Origin: Aliiruegeria lutimaris
GTDB taxonomy: Bacteria; Pseudomonadota; Alphaproteobacteria; Rhodobacterales; Rhodobacteraceae
Assembly (NCBI RefSeq): GCF_900099935.1
Contig: NZ_FNEK01000014.1
Coordinates: 1-64,000, forward strand
Length of the DNA: 64,000 bases
Reading direction: 5' to 3'
In this document: in pieces, positions 8,512 to 18,179 of the stretch
How the letters are laid out: every line of letters starts with the position of its first letter
Position numbering within the stretch: position 1 is the stretch's first letter
Made by a program: the position numbers and the translations under genes
The notes under the pieces: model-generated
What the model saw: only the letters and a program-made list of their open reading frames with translations
Told to the model about the DNA's origin: nothing
Database searches by the model: none

Positions 8512-11500
8512 ATGTACCAGGGTGCTTTGGGTCCATTCGATCAGAAGATCCTGTTTCAGGCAGCAAAGCATGCGGGCTTTGCCCAATGGTTTGCGGACCC
8601 GAGAACCCGGCGGATGTGGGCGACTGAAGCGTTCTATGATCTTCTCGGCTTCGACCCGCTCGAGGTCAGCCTGGATCACGAATGGATCAGGAAACGCCTG
8701 CATCCCGATGATGCCGGCAAGAATCTTGAAAACATGCGAAAGGTATTCTTTGGCGAGAATGACGGCTTCGACACCGATTTCCGTCTGATGTGCAAGGACC
8801 GTTCCTATAAGTGGTTCCACGCCACGGCCCGCCTCTATGAACGGGAAGGCAGCCGGTCGGAGCCGATAATCTGTGGAAACCTGACCGATATCTCGCACCG
8901 CAAGGAAACCGAAAAACGTCTGCGTCAAGCTCTGAGCCTTGCCGAGACGGCTCGGGAAGAAGCCGAGAAGAGCGAGGATCTGCTGCTGCTGGCGACCGAG
9001 AATGCCGGGATATCCCCCTGGTTGCTCAACCCTGGTTCCGGCACATTCATCAGGAACAAGCGCTTCAAGACCCTTAGCGGTATGCCGATGGACGGAGATG
9101 TGGGGCACTCTTCCGACGTGTCTTCCCGCGTTCACCCCGACGACATTGCCGCCGTGCGGCAGGAATTGGCGAGCCTGCTTTGCGGGCACAAGGCCGTTGC
9201 AAAGGTCGAACACAGGCTGCGTCACGAGGACGGCCATTATGTGTGGTGTTCGAGTATTGCGCGGCTGCTTCCGGGAACTGCCGAGAAGCGCTCCAACCTG
9301 ATCTGTGGCGTCACTAACGATATCTCCGAAAGAATAGCCCATGAGGTCGAACTGAATGCGGCGCTGAGGGACGCGCAGGCCAAGCGCCTTGAAGCGCTGG
9401 AAGCGGCTGAAATCCTGCGCCACTCGACCGAGAAAAGCAGCGTTGTTCCCTGGTATCGAATCCCGGAAACCGGCGAGGGTCATGTGGCCGGCCACCTGGC
9501 GACGATCCTCGGCTTTCCCTCCGATTTCGAGATAGGGTTTCGCCAACTCCGCGAACTGCTTCATCCCGATGACGCCCAGGACATGGACAATAACTTCCTG
9601 GCCCTGGATCACGGCGAGATCGAGGAACTCAGCGGCGCCTTCCGATTGCAGCGGGCCGATGGAAGCTGGCGCTGGTTCAAGGGCCAGGCGCAACGGGTTG
9701 ACCGCTCCGCCGAGGGGCTTCCTATCATGATCTGCGGCAGCCTCACGGATATCGACGAGCTCAAGCAGAACGAGGTCCGCCTTGCCGAAACGGCCAATAC
9801 GCTCCGGCGGTCGCATGAACATCTGACGCTCGTGGCCGATGTCGCGCCCGTCGGCCTGTACGAGTTCCGCCTGTCCCCGGACGGCCGGTTGGATTTTCCC
9901 TACTGCAGTGGGCGTTTCGCGGATTTCGCAGGTGTCGACCATTCCGCGATCATGAAGGACTCGATGAAACTTTTCAGCGTGGTCGTGCCGGAAGACATCC
10001 CGCCCCTTCTCGCAAGCGTCCACAGGAGTGCCGAGACGCTGGATCTCTGGCAAAGGCGGTTCCGGATCCGTCACCCCGAACGCGATATCGTCTGGCTTCA
10101 CGGAACCTCCGTTCCCCGCAAGGAGCCGGACGGAACCTGCATCTGGACCGGTGCCTTTCTCGATGTCACCGCCGATGTGGAGCGGGAACAGGAACAGCGT
10201 CATGCCCACCTTCTCGCCGAGCAGATGCGCGCTGAAAACGAACGTCAGGCGTTGCATGATGGCCTTACGGGCCTGCCGAATCGCAGATTCTACGACCGGA
10301 TGATCGGCGAAAGGCTGGAGCGCGCACGATCGGGCGGGCCGAAGGACGCGGTTCTGATCCGCCTCGACCTCGACCATTTCAAGCATGTCAACGACACGTT
10401 GGGCCATGAAGCCGGTGACGCTGTCCTGGCCCATGTCGCCGAAATTCTTGGCCGTTCCGTTCGGTCAAGCGATTTCGCGGCGCGCATCGGCGGCGACGAG
10501 TTCTCGATTCTCATGGCTCCCGGCGCTTCCGAGAAGGGCGCTCGGGAAATCGTCAAACGCATTCGCGGCGACCTGGAAAAGCCGATGAAATTCGAGGGTC
10601 GGCAATGTCGTTTCGGGGCGAGCTTCGGAGTTGCCTTTTCAGAGGACCTGTCCCGCGATGGGGCGGATATCCAGATGTTCGCTAACGCGGCGCTCTATCG
10701 CGCGAAGGTCTCGGGCCGCAACCGCCTGGAGTTCTTCACGCCCGATCTTCACCAGTCGCTTCTCCATGACCGGCGGCTGTCCGTCGAGATCCACGAAGCG
10801 ATCGAGGACGATCAGTTCGTGCCCTTTTTCCAACCGCAGATCTCGGCGGAGTCCGGCAGGCTCGTTGGCCTGGAAGTGTTGCTCCGCTGGCGTCACCCGG
10901 CAAAAGGCCTGGTGACGCCGGAGGCTTTCCTGCAGGTCGCCGAACAGCTCCGGCTCGTCGCGGATATCGACCGGATCATGATGGAGAAGTCGCTCGAAGC
11001 CCTTGGACGCTGGCGCAAAAGGGGGTTGGAGGTTCCCAAGATCAGCTTCAACGTCTCGTCCGGCCGGATGCACGATCCCGGCGTGGTGGCCCTGGCCACG
11101 CAGATGGCGGCCAGCAACACGCGGGTGACGTTCGAATTGCTTGAGTCGATCCTGATCGAGGAAGAGAACGCCGCTTTCCGCGATCACCTGGCGAAGATCC
11201 GCGCCGCTGGCATCGATATCGAGATCGACGATTTCGGCTCTGGCCATGCCTCGATCATCGGGCTCATGGAGATTGCGCCATCGGCATTGAAAATCGACAA
11301 GCGGATCATCTTTCCGGTTGCCCGCGATAACCGGGCCCGCAACCTCGTGCGCGCGATCGTCGAGATCGCCAACACGCTTGGCATCAACACCGTGGCCGAG
11401 GGCGTCGAGACCGAGGAACAGGCGATGGTGCTGCGCGAAATCGGCTGCAACGTCCTGCAAGGATATCTTTTTTCCTGCCCGTTGAGCGAGGAGCAGTTCC

Positions 11501-11541
11501 TGTCATTCGCGTTGAATCTCGAAAGAAATTCCGCCCCATGA
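8512..11541 (+). CDS. Multi-PAS GGDEF/EAL protein (cyclic-di-GMP turnover)
   Basis: A 1009-residue soluble protein. Four PAS/PAC units occupy about residues 15-145, 160-290, 305-425 and 430-560; the first three carry an HPDD motif near the end of the PAS core. A GGDEF domain follows (about 575-740) with the intact active-site motif GGDEF inside RIGGDEFSILM, then an EAL domain (about 750-1000). The EAL signature reads EVL (LVGLEVLLRWRHP), while the metal-binding EIDDFGSGHAS and the late ALKIDK are intact, so phosphodiesterase activity is plausible. No membrane segment is seen, so the signal is probably cytosolic (redox, light or small ligand). It is divergent from the chemoreceptor gene. The 279-base gap between them shows no clear promoter. 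Confidence 0.92.
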   Translation: MYQGALGPFDQKILFQAAKHAGFAQWFADPRTRRMWATEAFYDLLGFDPLEVSLDHEWIRKRLHPDDAGKNLENMRKVFFGENDGFDTDFRLMCKDRSYKWFHATARLYEREGSRSEPIICGNLTDISHRKETEKRLRQALSLAETAREEAEKSEDLLLLATENAGISPWLLNPGSGTFIRNKRFKTLSGMPMDGDVGHSSDVSSRVHPDDIAAVRQELASLLCGHKAVAKVEHRLRHEDGHYVWCSSIARLLPGTAEKRSNLICGVTNDISERIAHEVELNAALRDAQAKRLEALEAAEILRHSTEKSSVVPWYRIPETGEGHVAGHLATILGFPSDFEIGFRQLRELLHPDDAQDMDNNFLALDHGEIEELSGAFRLQRADGSWRWFKGQAQRVDRSAEGLPIMICGSLTDIDELKQNEVRLAETANTLRRSHEHLTLVADVAPVGLYEFRLSPDGRLDFPYCSGRFADFAGVDHSAIMKDSMKLFSVVVPEDIPPLLASVHRSAETLDLWQRRFRIRHPERDIVWLHGTSVPRKEPDGTCIWTGAFLDVTADVEREQEQRHAHLLAEQMRAENERQALHDGLTGLPNRRFYDRMIGERLERARSGGPKDAVLIRLDLDHFKHVNDTLGHEAGDAVLAHVAEILGRSVRSSDFAARIGGDEFSILMAPGASEKGAREIVKRIRGDLEKPMKFEGRQCRFGASFGVAFSEDLSRDGADIQMFANAALYRAKVSGRNRLEFFTPDLHQSLLHDRRLSVEIHEAIEDDQFVPFFQPQISAESGRLVGLEVLLRWRHPAKGLVTPEAFLQVAEQLRLVADIDRIMMEKSLEALGRWRKRGLEVPKISFNVSSGRMHDPGVVALATQMAASNTRVTFELLESILIEEENAAFRDHLAKIRAAGIDIEIDDFGSGHASIIGLMEIAPSALKIDKRIIFPVARDNRARNLVRAIVEIANTLGINTVAEGVETEEQAMVLREIGCNVLQGYLFSCPLSEEQFLSFALNLERNSAP

Positions 11542-11739
11542 CACTGGGTTTTCGAGCCGATGATCCGCAACTGGTCAGTGCGTTGCGCCCCATGCGTCCA
11601 AAGATGGCAGATCGCAATCCACGCTTGATCGGATTGGGGAGTCCGGAGAGAATCGCGCCAGCTTCCACGCCACTCAGGGCACGCCGGTCCGCAGGCGACA
11701 GACTCGAAACATCGCCTCGCAGCGACCGCTTGAAATACC

Positions 11740-12450
11740 ATGACAAAAATCCGTGCTGTTCTGTTCGATCTCGACGGCTGTCTTGTTGACAGCGAACCCC
11801 TTTCGATGGCCGCGCTGTCCGCGCAGATGCGGGAGATCGGCATTGCCGAGGCGTCGCCGGAATACCTGCGCGATCGCTATCTGGGAACATCTCTGGGCCA
11901 TGTCCGGGAGGAAATCGGCCGTATGCTGGGCCGGCCCTGCCCGGCGGACTTCACCGATGAATACTTCAAGAAGCTCTACGCCCTCTATTAAGCGAAACTG
12001 ACGCGCATAGAGGGCATGTGCGACCTGATCGACATGGTGAAGGCGGCCGGGCTGACGACCTGCATCGTCTCCGGCAGCGGGATGGATCGAATCCGAAGGA
12101 CGCTCGCCAGCACCGGTCTGACCGGGTATTTCGCTGAACGGATCTTCAGCGGAGAGGAAGTCCCGCGTGGAAAGCCCGCGCCGGACCTGTTCCTGCATGC
12201 CGCCGGCGAGTTGGGCGTCGCGCCCGCTGATTGCATGGTGATCGAGGATGCGCCGCTGGGCGTGCAAGGAGCAATCGCGGCCGGTATGCGCGCCTTCGGG
12301 TTCACCCGCGGCTCACATCTGGACGGTATCCGGAAGACGCACGGGGGGCGGCTCTCGAAGGCCGGCGCAAAGGCAGTTTTTGCCTCGACGCCGGAGCTTC
12401 GGCAGGCTGTGTCGCGGGAAGCGGGGCTCGACGGGGCGCAGGCCGAATAG
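11740..12450 (+). pseudogene. HAD phosphatase with in-frame TAA
   Basis: The frame encodes a 236-codon HAD-superfamily phosphoglycolate/beta-phosphoglucomutase-like hydrolase. Motif I is FDLDGCLVDSE (residues 8-18), motif II is CIVSGSG (about 108-114), motif III lies at RGKPAPDLFL, and motif IV is MVIEDAPLGVQGA. A TAA at 11989-11991 splits the reading frame after ALY, and the same frame resumes at once with AKLTRIEGM. A single G-to-T change of GAA to TAA explains it. Catalytic motifs lie on both sides, so neither piece should work alone. It lies just upstream of the SorC gene, on the opposite strand. Confidence 0.88.
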
Positions 12451-12489
12451 CATCGCGCTCCCAGGCCCCTGCCCCGCGAACAGACGCCG

Positions 12490-13479
12490 CTAGGCCGAGA
12501 TCCGCTCCGTCAGTGCAATGGCAAGATCGCCGTCAATGATCAGCCCGCGGACAAAACCGCCGCGAAGGATGGCCTCCGTCGCCGCCGCTTTTTGCGGTCC
12601 GCCCGCCAGCAGGACACAGCGGCTGCGCGCAAGGTCCTCGACACCGACGCCATTGGTCCGGTGGTTCAGCGCGTGATCGACCGGGCGGCCATCGGCCCCG
12701 AGGAAGATTCCGTTTGTGTCGCCGATGGCCCCCGCCGCGCGCAGTTCGAGCAACTCGTCGTGGGTGATCATCCCCTGGCGGCGCATCGAGGAATCTTCGG
12801 TCAATTCGCCGACCGAGATCAGCGCCAGGTCCGCACGCCGCGCCAGTTCGAGCGGCCGCAGCACCGCGCTCTGCCCGAGCAGAACGCTCCGGTCCTCGAC
12901 GGAATCGGCAATGAAGGGTATCGGCAGGAAGTAGCCTTCGCCGCCGACCGCCTGTGCCAGGGCCTGGACGACTTCGAACGGGTTGAAGGCCGAATTGGCC
13001 GTGAGAGAGCCCATGAGACTGACAAATTTGGCGTTCGGGCAGTTCACGCCGTTCATCTGTTGGCTCAGATGGGCCAGTGTGCGTCCCCCCCCGGTCCCGA
13101 CGACGGTCGAGGGGTGATCGGCGAGATGCTCGCGCAGGAACCGTGCCCCCGCCATTCCGACCGCCTTCAGCGGAAGGTCGGCCAGCGCGCCGTTTCGTGC
13201 CAGGTCCTCCTCCGTCAGTTGCATGGCCGGCGTGGTCAGGCAGAATTCGAGACCGAATTCCTGCTGGATGGCCTCCTCGACATGAAGAAGGCCGGCGTGG
13301 CGATCATTGATCGTGATCGAGACCAGTCCGGTCTCCCGCGCTTGGCCCAGAAGCTTGTTTACGCGCGCCCGGGTGAGCCCCATCCGCCGCGAGGTCGCTT
13401 CCTGGTTCAATCCCCCGACATAGTAGAACCACGCTGCCCGGGTCATCAGCTGTTTTTCGGATCTTTCGCTCATAGACAC
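12490..13479 (-). CDS. SorC/DeoR-type sugar-responsive regulator
   Basis: A 329-residue regulator of the SorC family. The N-terminal helix-turn-helix (about residues 10-55; TRAAWFYYVGGLNQEATSRR, then GLTRARVNKLL) is followed by the SorC sugar-phosphate-binding domain (about 65-325, with VVGTGGGRTL and AALGDTNG-like elements, here AIGDTNGIFL). GTG 13479 is chosen because GGAGG sits six bases upstream. It is divergent from the sugar-binding-protein gene, so it probably controls that ABC operon; the effector is likely a phosphorylated sugar or polyol. The gene is intact although several of its target genes are broken. Confidence 0.88.
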   Translation of the reverse strand: MSMSERSEKQLMTRAAWFYYVGGLNQEATSRRMGLTRARVNKLLGQARETGLVSITINDRHAGLLHVEEAIQQEFGLEFCLTTPAMQLTEEDLARNGALADLPLKAVGMAGARFLREHLADHPSTVVGTGGGRTLAHLSQQMNGVNCPNAKFVSLMGSLTANSAFNPFEVVQALAQAVGGEGYFLPIPFIADSVEDRSVLLGQSAVLRPLELARRADLALISVGELTEDSSMRRQGMITHDELLELRAAGAIGDTNGIFLGADGRPVDHALNHRTNGVGVEDLARSRCVLLAGGPQKAAATEAILRGGFVRGLIIDGDLAIALTERISA

Positions 13480-13502
13480 GATTTACCTCCCTTCCCCAAT
13501 CA

Positions 13503-13522
13503 TTCAAATCATTACATTTGCA
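13503..13522. promoter_or_regulatory. Candidate SorC operator
   Basis: TTCAAAT, six bases, then ATTTGCAA forms an imperfect inverted repeat in the 128-base divergent region between the SorC gene and the ABC operon. Position and symmetry are the only evidence. Confidence 0.35.
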
Positions 13523-13607
13523 ATCCAACGTGACAAAGGTAATCTTGGACGTAGCATGACCTCACCCGCTTAGGAGGATGAGCGGGAGTTCCAAGGGAGG
13601 AAATCTG

Positions 13608-14546
13608 ATGGACAAGTCCATTCGCACGGCCGCGCTCGCGGCTGTTTGCTTCGCCGTGTCGACACCGGTTCTCGCACTGGATGTTGCGTGGGTTCAATCG
13701 AATGCCGCCGCCCAGTCCGAACAGCGGACGAAAGCCGGCTTCGAGGCCTGGCTGAAAGAAAACGGAAAAGACTGGAACGTCAGCTTCCTTGATTCCGGCG
13801 GTTCGGGCGAAGCCACGGCGACCAACCTTCAGGATGCCGCTTCGCGCGGGGTCGACGCGATCATCATCACGATGGCCGACCTGCGTGCTTCCACTGCGGC
13901 CATCAAGGATGCCGCGGCAGCCGGCATCCCGATCTTCTCGGTCGACTCGGGGTATGTCGAGGGTGCGCTCGTCGATGTCACCACGAACAACTGGGCGATG
14001 TCCGCCGACGTCTCTCCCTACCTGCTCGACTCGCTCGGAGGCGAAGGCAAGATCATCTTCCTGCGCATGGCCGAGCACCACGGCACCCGCAAGCGTGGTG
14101 ACGTGATGGCAACGATCCTGCCGGAATATGGCGATGTGGAAGTGCTGGCCGAGCACAATATCGACTACACCGCGTTCTTCGAAGACACGACAACAACGAT
14201 GCAGGACTATGTGGCCCGTTTCGGCGACGAGATCGACGCAGTCTGGGCGCCGTGGGACGAGCCGGCACAGGCAGCGATCAACGTTTTGAAGGCCAATGGC
14301 CTGACGGATGTATTGGTCACCGGCATCGACGGCCACCCGCAGGCCATCGCCGAGATCTGCAAGGAAGACTCGATGATGCTCGCGACCGTTTCCCAGCCCT
14401 TCGAAGGCATGGGCGCGCAGGCCGGCGAGTGGATCCAGGCGATTGTTGAGGACGGTCAACCGGCGGAAGACGTCATCCCCTCGAAGATCGTCTACATGGA
14501 TGCCCCCTTGGTGACCAAGGCGAACTGCGCCGACTTCCTCAACTAA
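13608..14546 (+). CDS. Periplasmic sugar-binding protein of ABC transporter
   Basis: A 312-residue type I periplasmic binding protein of the ribose/galactose class. ATG 13608 is chosen because AGGGAGGAAA ends just upstream and a clean signal peptide follows (AALAAVCFAVSTPVLA, cleavage near residue 24). The mature fold has the typical two-domain LacI-like pattern, with ITMADLRASTAAIKDAAAAG and WDEPAQAAINVLKANG (the segment reporting ligand state). First gene of the operon; its ATPase and permease partners are both broken, so uptake through this system should fail. The substrate is probably a sugar or polyol, judged from the linked SorC, kinase and SDR genes. Confidence 0.88.
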   Translation: MDKSIRTAALAAVCFAVSTPVLALDVAWVQSNAAAQSEQRTKAGFEAWLKENGKDWNVSFLDSGGSGEATATNLQDAASRGVDAIIITMADLRASTAAIKDAAAAGIPIFSVDSGYVEGALVDVTTNNWAMSADVSPYLLDSLGGEGKIIFLRMAEHHGTRKRGDVMATILPEYGDVEVLAEHNIDYTAFFEDTTTTMQDYVARFGDEIDAVWAPWDEPAQAAINVLKANGLTDVLVTGIDGHPQAIAEICKEDSMMLATVSQPFEGMGAQAGEWIQAIVEDGQPAEDVIPSKIVYMDAPLVTKANCADFLN

Positions 14547-14591
14547 CCCCTTCACAGGAGGGGCAGTTCAGACCTGACAGGAGGGACGGCC

Positions 14592-16136
14592 ATGGCTGCC
14601 CCTCTTCCCCTCCCCACCTGCGGTCGGAGGCCCAAGGTGAGCATAGACCTTCACGACATCGTCATGGAATTTTCCGGGACCCGCGCCCTGGCCGGCGTCT
14701 CCGTGCGTTTTCAATTCGACGAGGTGCATGGACTGATCGGCGAGAACGGCGCGGGAAAATCGACCCTCGTCAGCATTCTGGCGGGCACACAGCCCCAGAC
14801 CAGCGGCACGATGACCCTGGATGGCGAACCGTTGCGGCTGAACTCGGCGCGCGACGCGCTTGCCAAGGGTATTGCGCTTGTAAGCCAGGAAGGCTGCCTC
14901 GTCCGCAGCCTGAGCGGGGCGGAGAACATCCTGCTGGGCGACGAGCCAACCCGGTCCGGGCTCCTTCAGAGCGCCGCCCTTTTGCAGCGGGCGCGCGCGC
15001 TGCTGGAAGAGTGGTTCCCCGGTCTCCAAATCGACCTGGCCAAGGAAGCCGGCACGCTGGACATGGCCGACCAGAAGATCATCGAGATCGTCCGCGCCCT
15101 GCGTAGCAACATCCGGCTTCTGATCCTGGACGAGCCGACCGCGACCCTGCAGGCGCGGGAAAAGAACCTGCTGTGGAAGATCATTCGCAGCCTGCCCGAG
15201 AAGGGCGTCGGCGTGGTGCTGATCAGTCACTTCCTGTCGGAAGTGAAGGCTCTGTCCGACACCGTCACGGTTCTCAGGGATGGTGCGCATGTCGCCACAG
15301 GGGCCGCGGACGATCTTTCGTAGCCGGACATGGTGGAGTTGATGCTCAAGCGCGGCGTTGCATCGGGCGATAGCCTGCGCGGCAGTTTCCCGAAGAGCGC
15401 TCCTCCGGTTCTCGAAGTCAACGGATGGCGTGTCGGCAGGGTCGAGGTGCCCCATTTCCAGTTGCTGCCCGGCGAAGTTGTCGGGCTTGTCGGCCTGACC
15501 GGCGCGGGGCATTTCGGGTTCGCCCGGTCGCTCTACACAAACATGGCCGTGATGGCGGGCGAAATGGTGGTTGACGGGCAGAAGGTCTCGCGCCGCAACC
15601 CGCGGGAACTGCAACGGCTTGGAGTCGGCTTCGTGCCGGATTCGCGCATGGAAAACGCGTTGACGGCCGAAGGGACGATTTCCGAGAACCTGTCCCTCGT
15701 GCATCCTGAGGCCGGAAAGTCCGGGGGCTTGCTCTGGCCGCGGCTCGAGGGGCAGGAATCCCGGCGGGTCATGGATCAGCTCAATATCCGCGCCACCGGT
15801 CCGCGCCAGACGATCAAGACGCTTTCGGGCGGCAACAAACAGAAAGCCTCGCTGGGCAAGTGGATGTACGGCGCGACCGATCGCTACAAGGTGCTGATCT
15901 TCGTCGAGCCGACGGAGGGCGTCGATGTCGGCGCCAAGCGCGAGATCTACGGACATATCAGGCAGTTTTCCGAACGGGGCGTCGCGGTGATCGTGGCGAC
16001 CTCGGACCTGTTGGAGGTGCAGCAGATCACCCACAGGGTCATTCCCTTCGTCGCCGGCCGCCCCGGCCCGGAAATCCCGGCGGAGGACTATTCGGAACAA
16101 CGCTTCATAGACGCGATGGCAGGAGAGGCCGCATGA
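14592..16136 (+). pseudogene. Sugar ABC ATPase (RbsA/MglA type) with in-frame TAG
   Basis: The frame is 515 codons long, the usual size for the two-cassette ATPases of ribose-type importers. Cassette 1 has Walker A GENGAGKST and Walker B LLILDEPTATL; cassette 2 has the signature TLSGGNKQK and VEPTEGVDVGAK. TAG at 15321-15323 interrupts it between DDLS and PDMVELMLKR, exactly between the two cassettes, and the frame then continues without change. GAG to TAG by one G-to-T change would explain it. GGAGGGACGGCC precedes ATG 14592. Reinitiation at the ATG nine bases past the stop could in principle give two half-proteins, but family members work as one chain. Confidence 0.87.
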
Positions 16137-17124
16137 CAACCGATACAGTAGCCGCACCCCCACTGGACGAACCGCGGGCGGACGCGCCGCGCAGTGACTG
16201 GATCCTGCGATATTCCACGCTCATCGTCCTGATCGTGATGTTCATCGGCTTTTCGCTCTTCGTCGACCGCTTCCTGACGGTCTTCAACCTGACCAATATC
16301 CTGCAACAGATCGCCATTCTCGGGATTGTCGGCTCCGGCCTGACCTTCAGCTTTGCCGCCAAGGAGTGGACCTTTCGGTGGGCTTCACGGTTGGCGTGGC
16401 CGGCATCCTGACGCCGCTTCTGCTGGTCAATGGCTACCCGCTGATCGTGGCGTTTCTCGCCGCATTGGCGGTCGGCCTCGTGATCGGGTTGATCAACGGG
16501 CTACTGGTGACAAAGGTCGGCATCCCCTCCCTGATCGCAACGCTTGCCATGGGCTCGGTCCTGTTCGGCGTGAACTTCCTGCTGACCGGCGGGCGCGCCA
16601 TCTATGGCGGTCTGCCCGACAGCTATCTCTGGCTCGGCCAGGGCCGCATCTGGGGTGTCCCGGTGCTCGCATTCTTCATGCTGGGCGCGGTTCTGATCGC
16701 CTGGATCGCGATGGAGCGCACGGTCTTCGGCCGCTACGTCTACGCCGTTGGCGGCAACCAGAAGGCCGCCGAGCTTTCCGGCATCCGTGTCAGCTTTTAC
16801 CGCACTGCCTCTCTCGTGCTCGTCGCCGTCTTCGCGACCGTCGCCGGCGTGCTGCTGGCCGCCCGGCTCGGCTCCGGCCAGCCCAACGTGGGCGAGCGCT
16901 ACCTTCTCGACGGTCTGGCCACCGTGTTCATCGGCATGACGATGTTCCGGCCCGGTACCTCGACCGTGATAGGCACCTTCTGCGGTGCGCTCTTCATCGG
17001 CGTCATCAATAACGGCCTGAACCTGATCGGGATGGACACCTACATCCAGAGCATCGTCAAGGGCCTGATCATTCTCATTGCCGTGGCTGTCGTCTCCCGC
17101 ACCACGAAACTCAGCATCCTGTGA
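16133..17124 (+). pseudogene. Sugar ABC permease with -1 frameshift
   Basis: An inner-membrane permease of the RbsC/AraH family, about 330 residues when read across the lesion. The first frame (from ATG 16133, overlapping the ATPase stop as ATGA) gives helices 1-2 and reaches GLTFSFAAKE, then runs out in a wrong frame. The next frame picks up at 16366 with DLSVGFTVGVAGILTPLLLV and continues to the end with NQKAAELSGI. The family pattern here is 'E-(I/M)-D-L-S-V-G', so one A is missing after GAG 16364-16366. The rest of the gene carries no other lesion. Together with the ATPase stop this disables the transporter. Confidence 0.87.
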
Positions 17125-17136
17125 GGTCAAGCTCTT

Positions 17137-18174
17137 ATGAACAAGGACAGCCCAGTGGGCCTGCAGTCAAACACCAACCTGCTCTCGTATTACCGCGAGA
17201 TGCAGCGGATCAGGACCTTCGAGGACCGGGTCGGAGAGCTCTATCTGCGCGGTGAAAGTGCGGGCTCCATGCTTCACCTTTCCATAGGGGAAGAATCCGC
17301 CGCCGTCGGCTTCTGCAACGCGATGACGGACGGCGACACCTTTACCACCCATCACCGCGGTCACGGTATCTTCCTGGCCCGCGGTGCCGACCCAAACCGC
17401 ATGATGGCCGAGATCGGCGGCAAGGAAGACGGTTATTGCCGGGGCAAGGGCGGCTCGATGCAAATCGCCGATATGGGGCTGGGGCATCTGGGCGCGAATG
17501 CGATCGTCGGCGGGGGCATTCCAGCTGTCGTCGGCGCGGCGCTGGTCGCCAAGCGGCGCGGCAATGGCAAGATCTCAGTCGCCTTCTTCGGCGATGGCGC
17601 GATGCAGCAGGGCATTCTCTACGAGAGCATGAACATGGCGGCGCTCTGGGATCTTCCGGTCGTCTTTGTCTGCATCAACAACCAATGGGGCATGGGCACG
17701 CGGATCGACCAGGCGACCAAGGCCACCAAACTGCACGAGCGCGCCGCCGCTTTCGGGCTGAACGCCGAAACGGTGAACGGGCTGGACGTGATGGACGTGA
17801 TCGCCGCGGCGGACCGCATCGTCGAGGGCGCGCGGGCGGGAACACCCGGATTCCTCGCCGTCGATTGCTTCCGCTTCTATGGCCATGGCCGCAAGGACAA
17901 GAGCCCCTATCGCACCGAAGAAGAGGAGACCGTGGGACGGCAGAAGGACCCGGTCAAATTCGCGCGCGAGGCGCTCATCGCGCAAGGTCACGACGAAGCG
18001 GAACTCGACGCACTCGACAAGGAGATCACCGAGGAAATGGACGCGACCATCGACTTCACCATCGCATCCCCGGAACCCGCTTTGGACACCATGTTCCAAG
18101 ATGTTTATGCGCCCGGCCAGCCCGTGCCGGAACCGGTTCGCAGCCGGATCGAACGCGTTCTGGCAAGGGAGTAA
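17137..18174 (+). CDS. 2-oxoacid/acetoin dehydrogenase E1 alpha subunit
   Basis: The thiamine-diphosphate-dependent E1 alpha of a 2-oxoacid or acetoin dehydrogenase complex, 345 residues. It binds cofactor through GDGAMQQGILYESMNMA to VCINN (about residues 152-185), the standard TPP motif. Other family marks are HHRGHG (about 69-74), GKGGSMQIAD, and the phosphorylation-loop-like YGHGRKDKSPYR. It lies 12 bases after the broken permease and 5 bases before E1 beta. No E3 (dihydrolipoamide dehydrogenase) lies nearby, so the complex must borrow one. The substrate cannot be set by sequence; acoA-like is the nearest description. Confidence 0.88.
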   Translation: MNKDSPVGLQSNTNLLSYYREMQRIRTFEDRVGELYLRGESAGSMLHLSIGEESAAVGFCNAMTDGDTFTTHHRGHGIFLARGADPNRMMAEIGGKEDGYCRGKGGSMQIADMGLGHLGANAIVGGGIPAVVGAALVAKRRGNGKISVAFFGDGAMQQGILYESMNMAALWDLPVVFVCINNQWGMGTRIDQATKATKLHERAAAFGLNAETVNGLDVMDVIAAADRIVEGARAGTPGFLAVDCFRFYGHGRKDKSPYRTEEEETVGRQKDPVKFAREALIAQGHDEAELDALDKEITEEMDATIDFTIASPEPALDTMFQDVYAPGQPVPEPVRSRIERVLARE

Positions 18175-18179
18175 AAGAA

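Noticed and set aside
8401-10434. A 677-codon minus-strand frame opposite the PAS/GGDEF/EAL gene
   Set aside because: No recognisable domain; antisense to four clear PAS units and the GGDEF domain.
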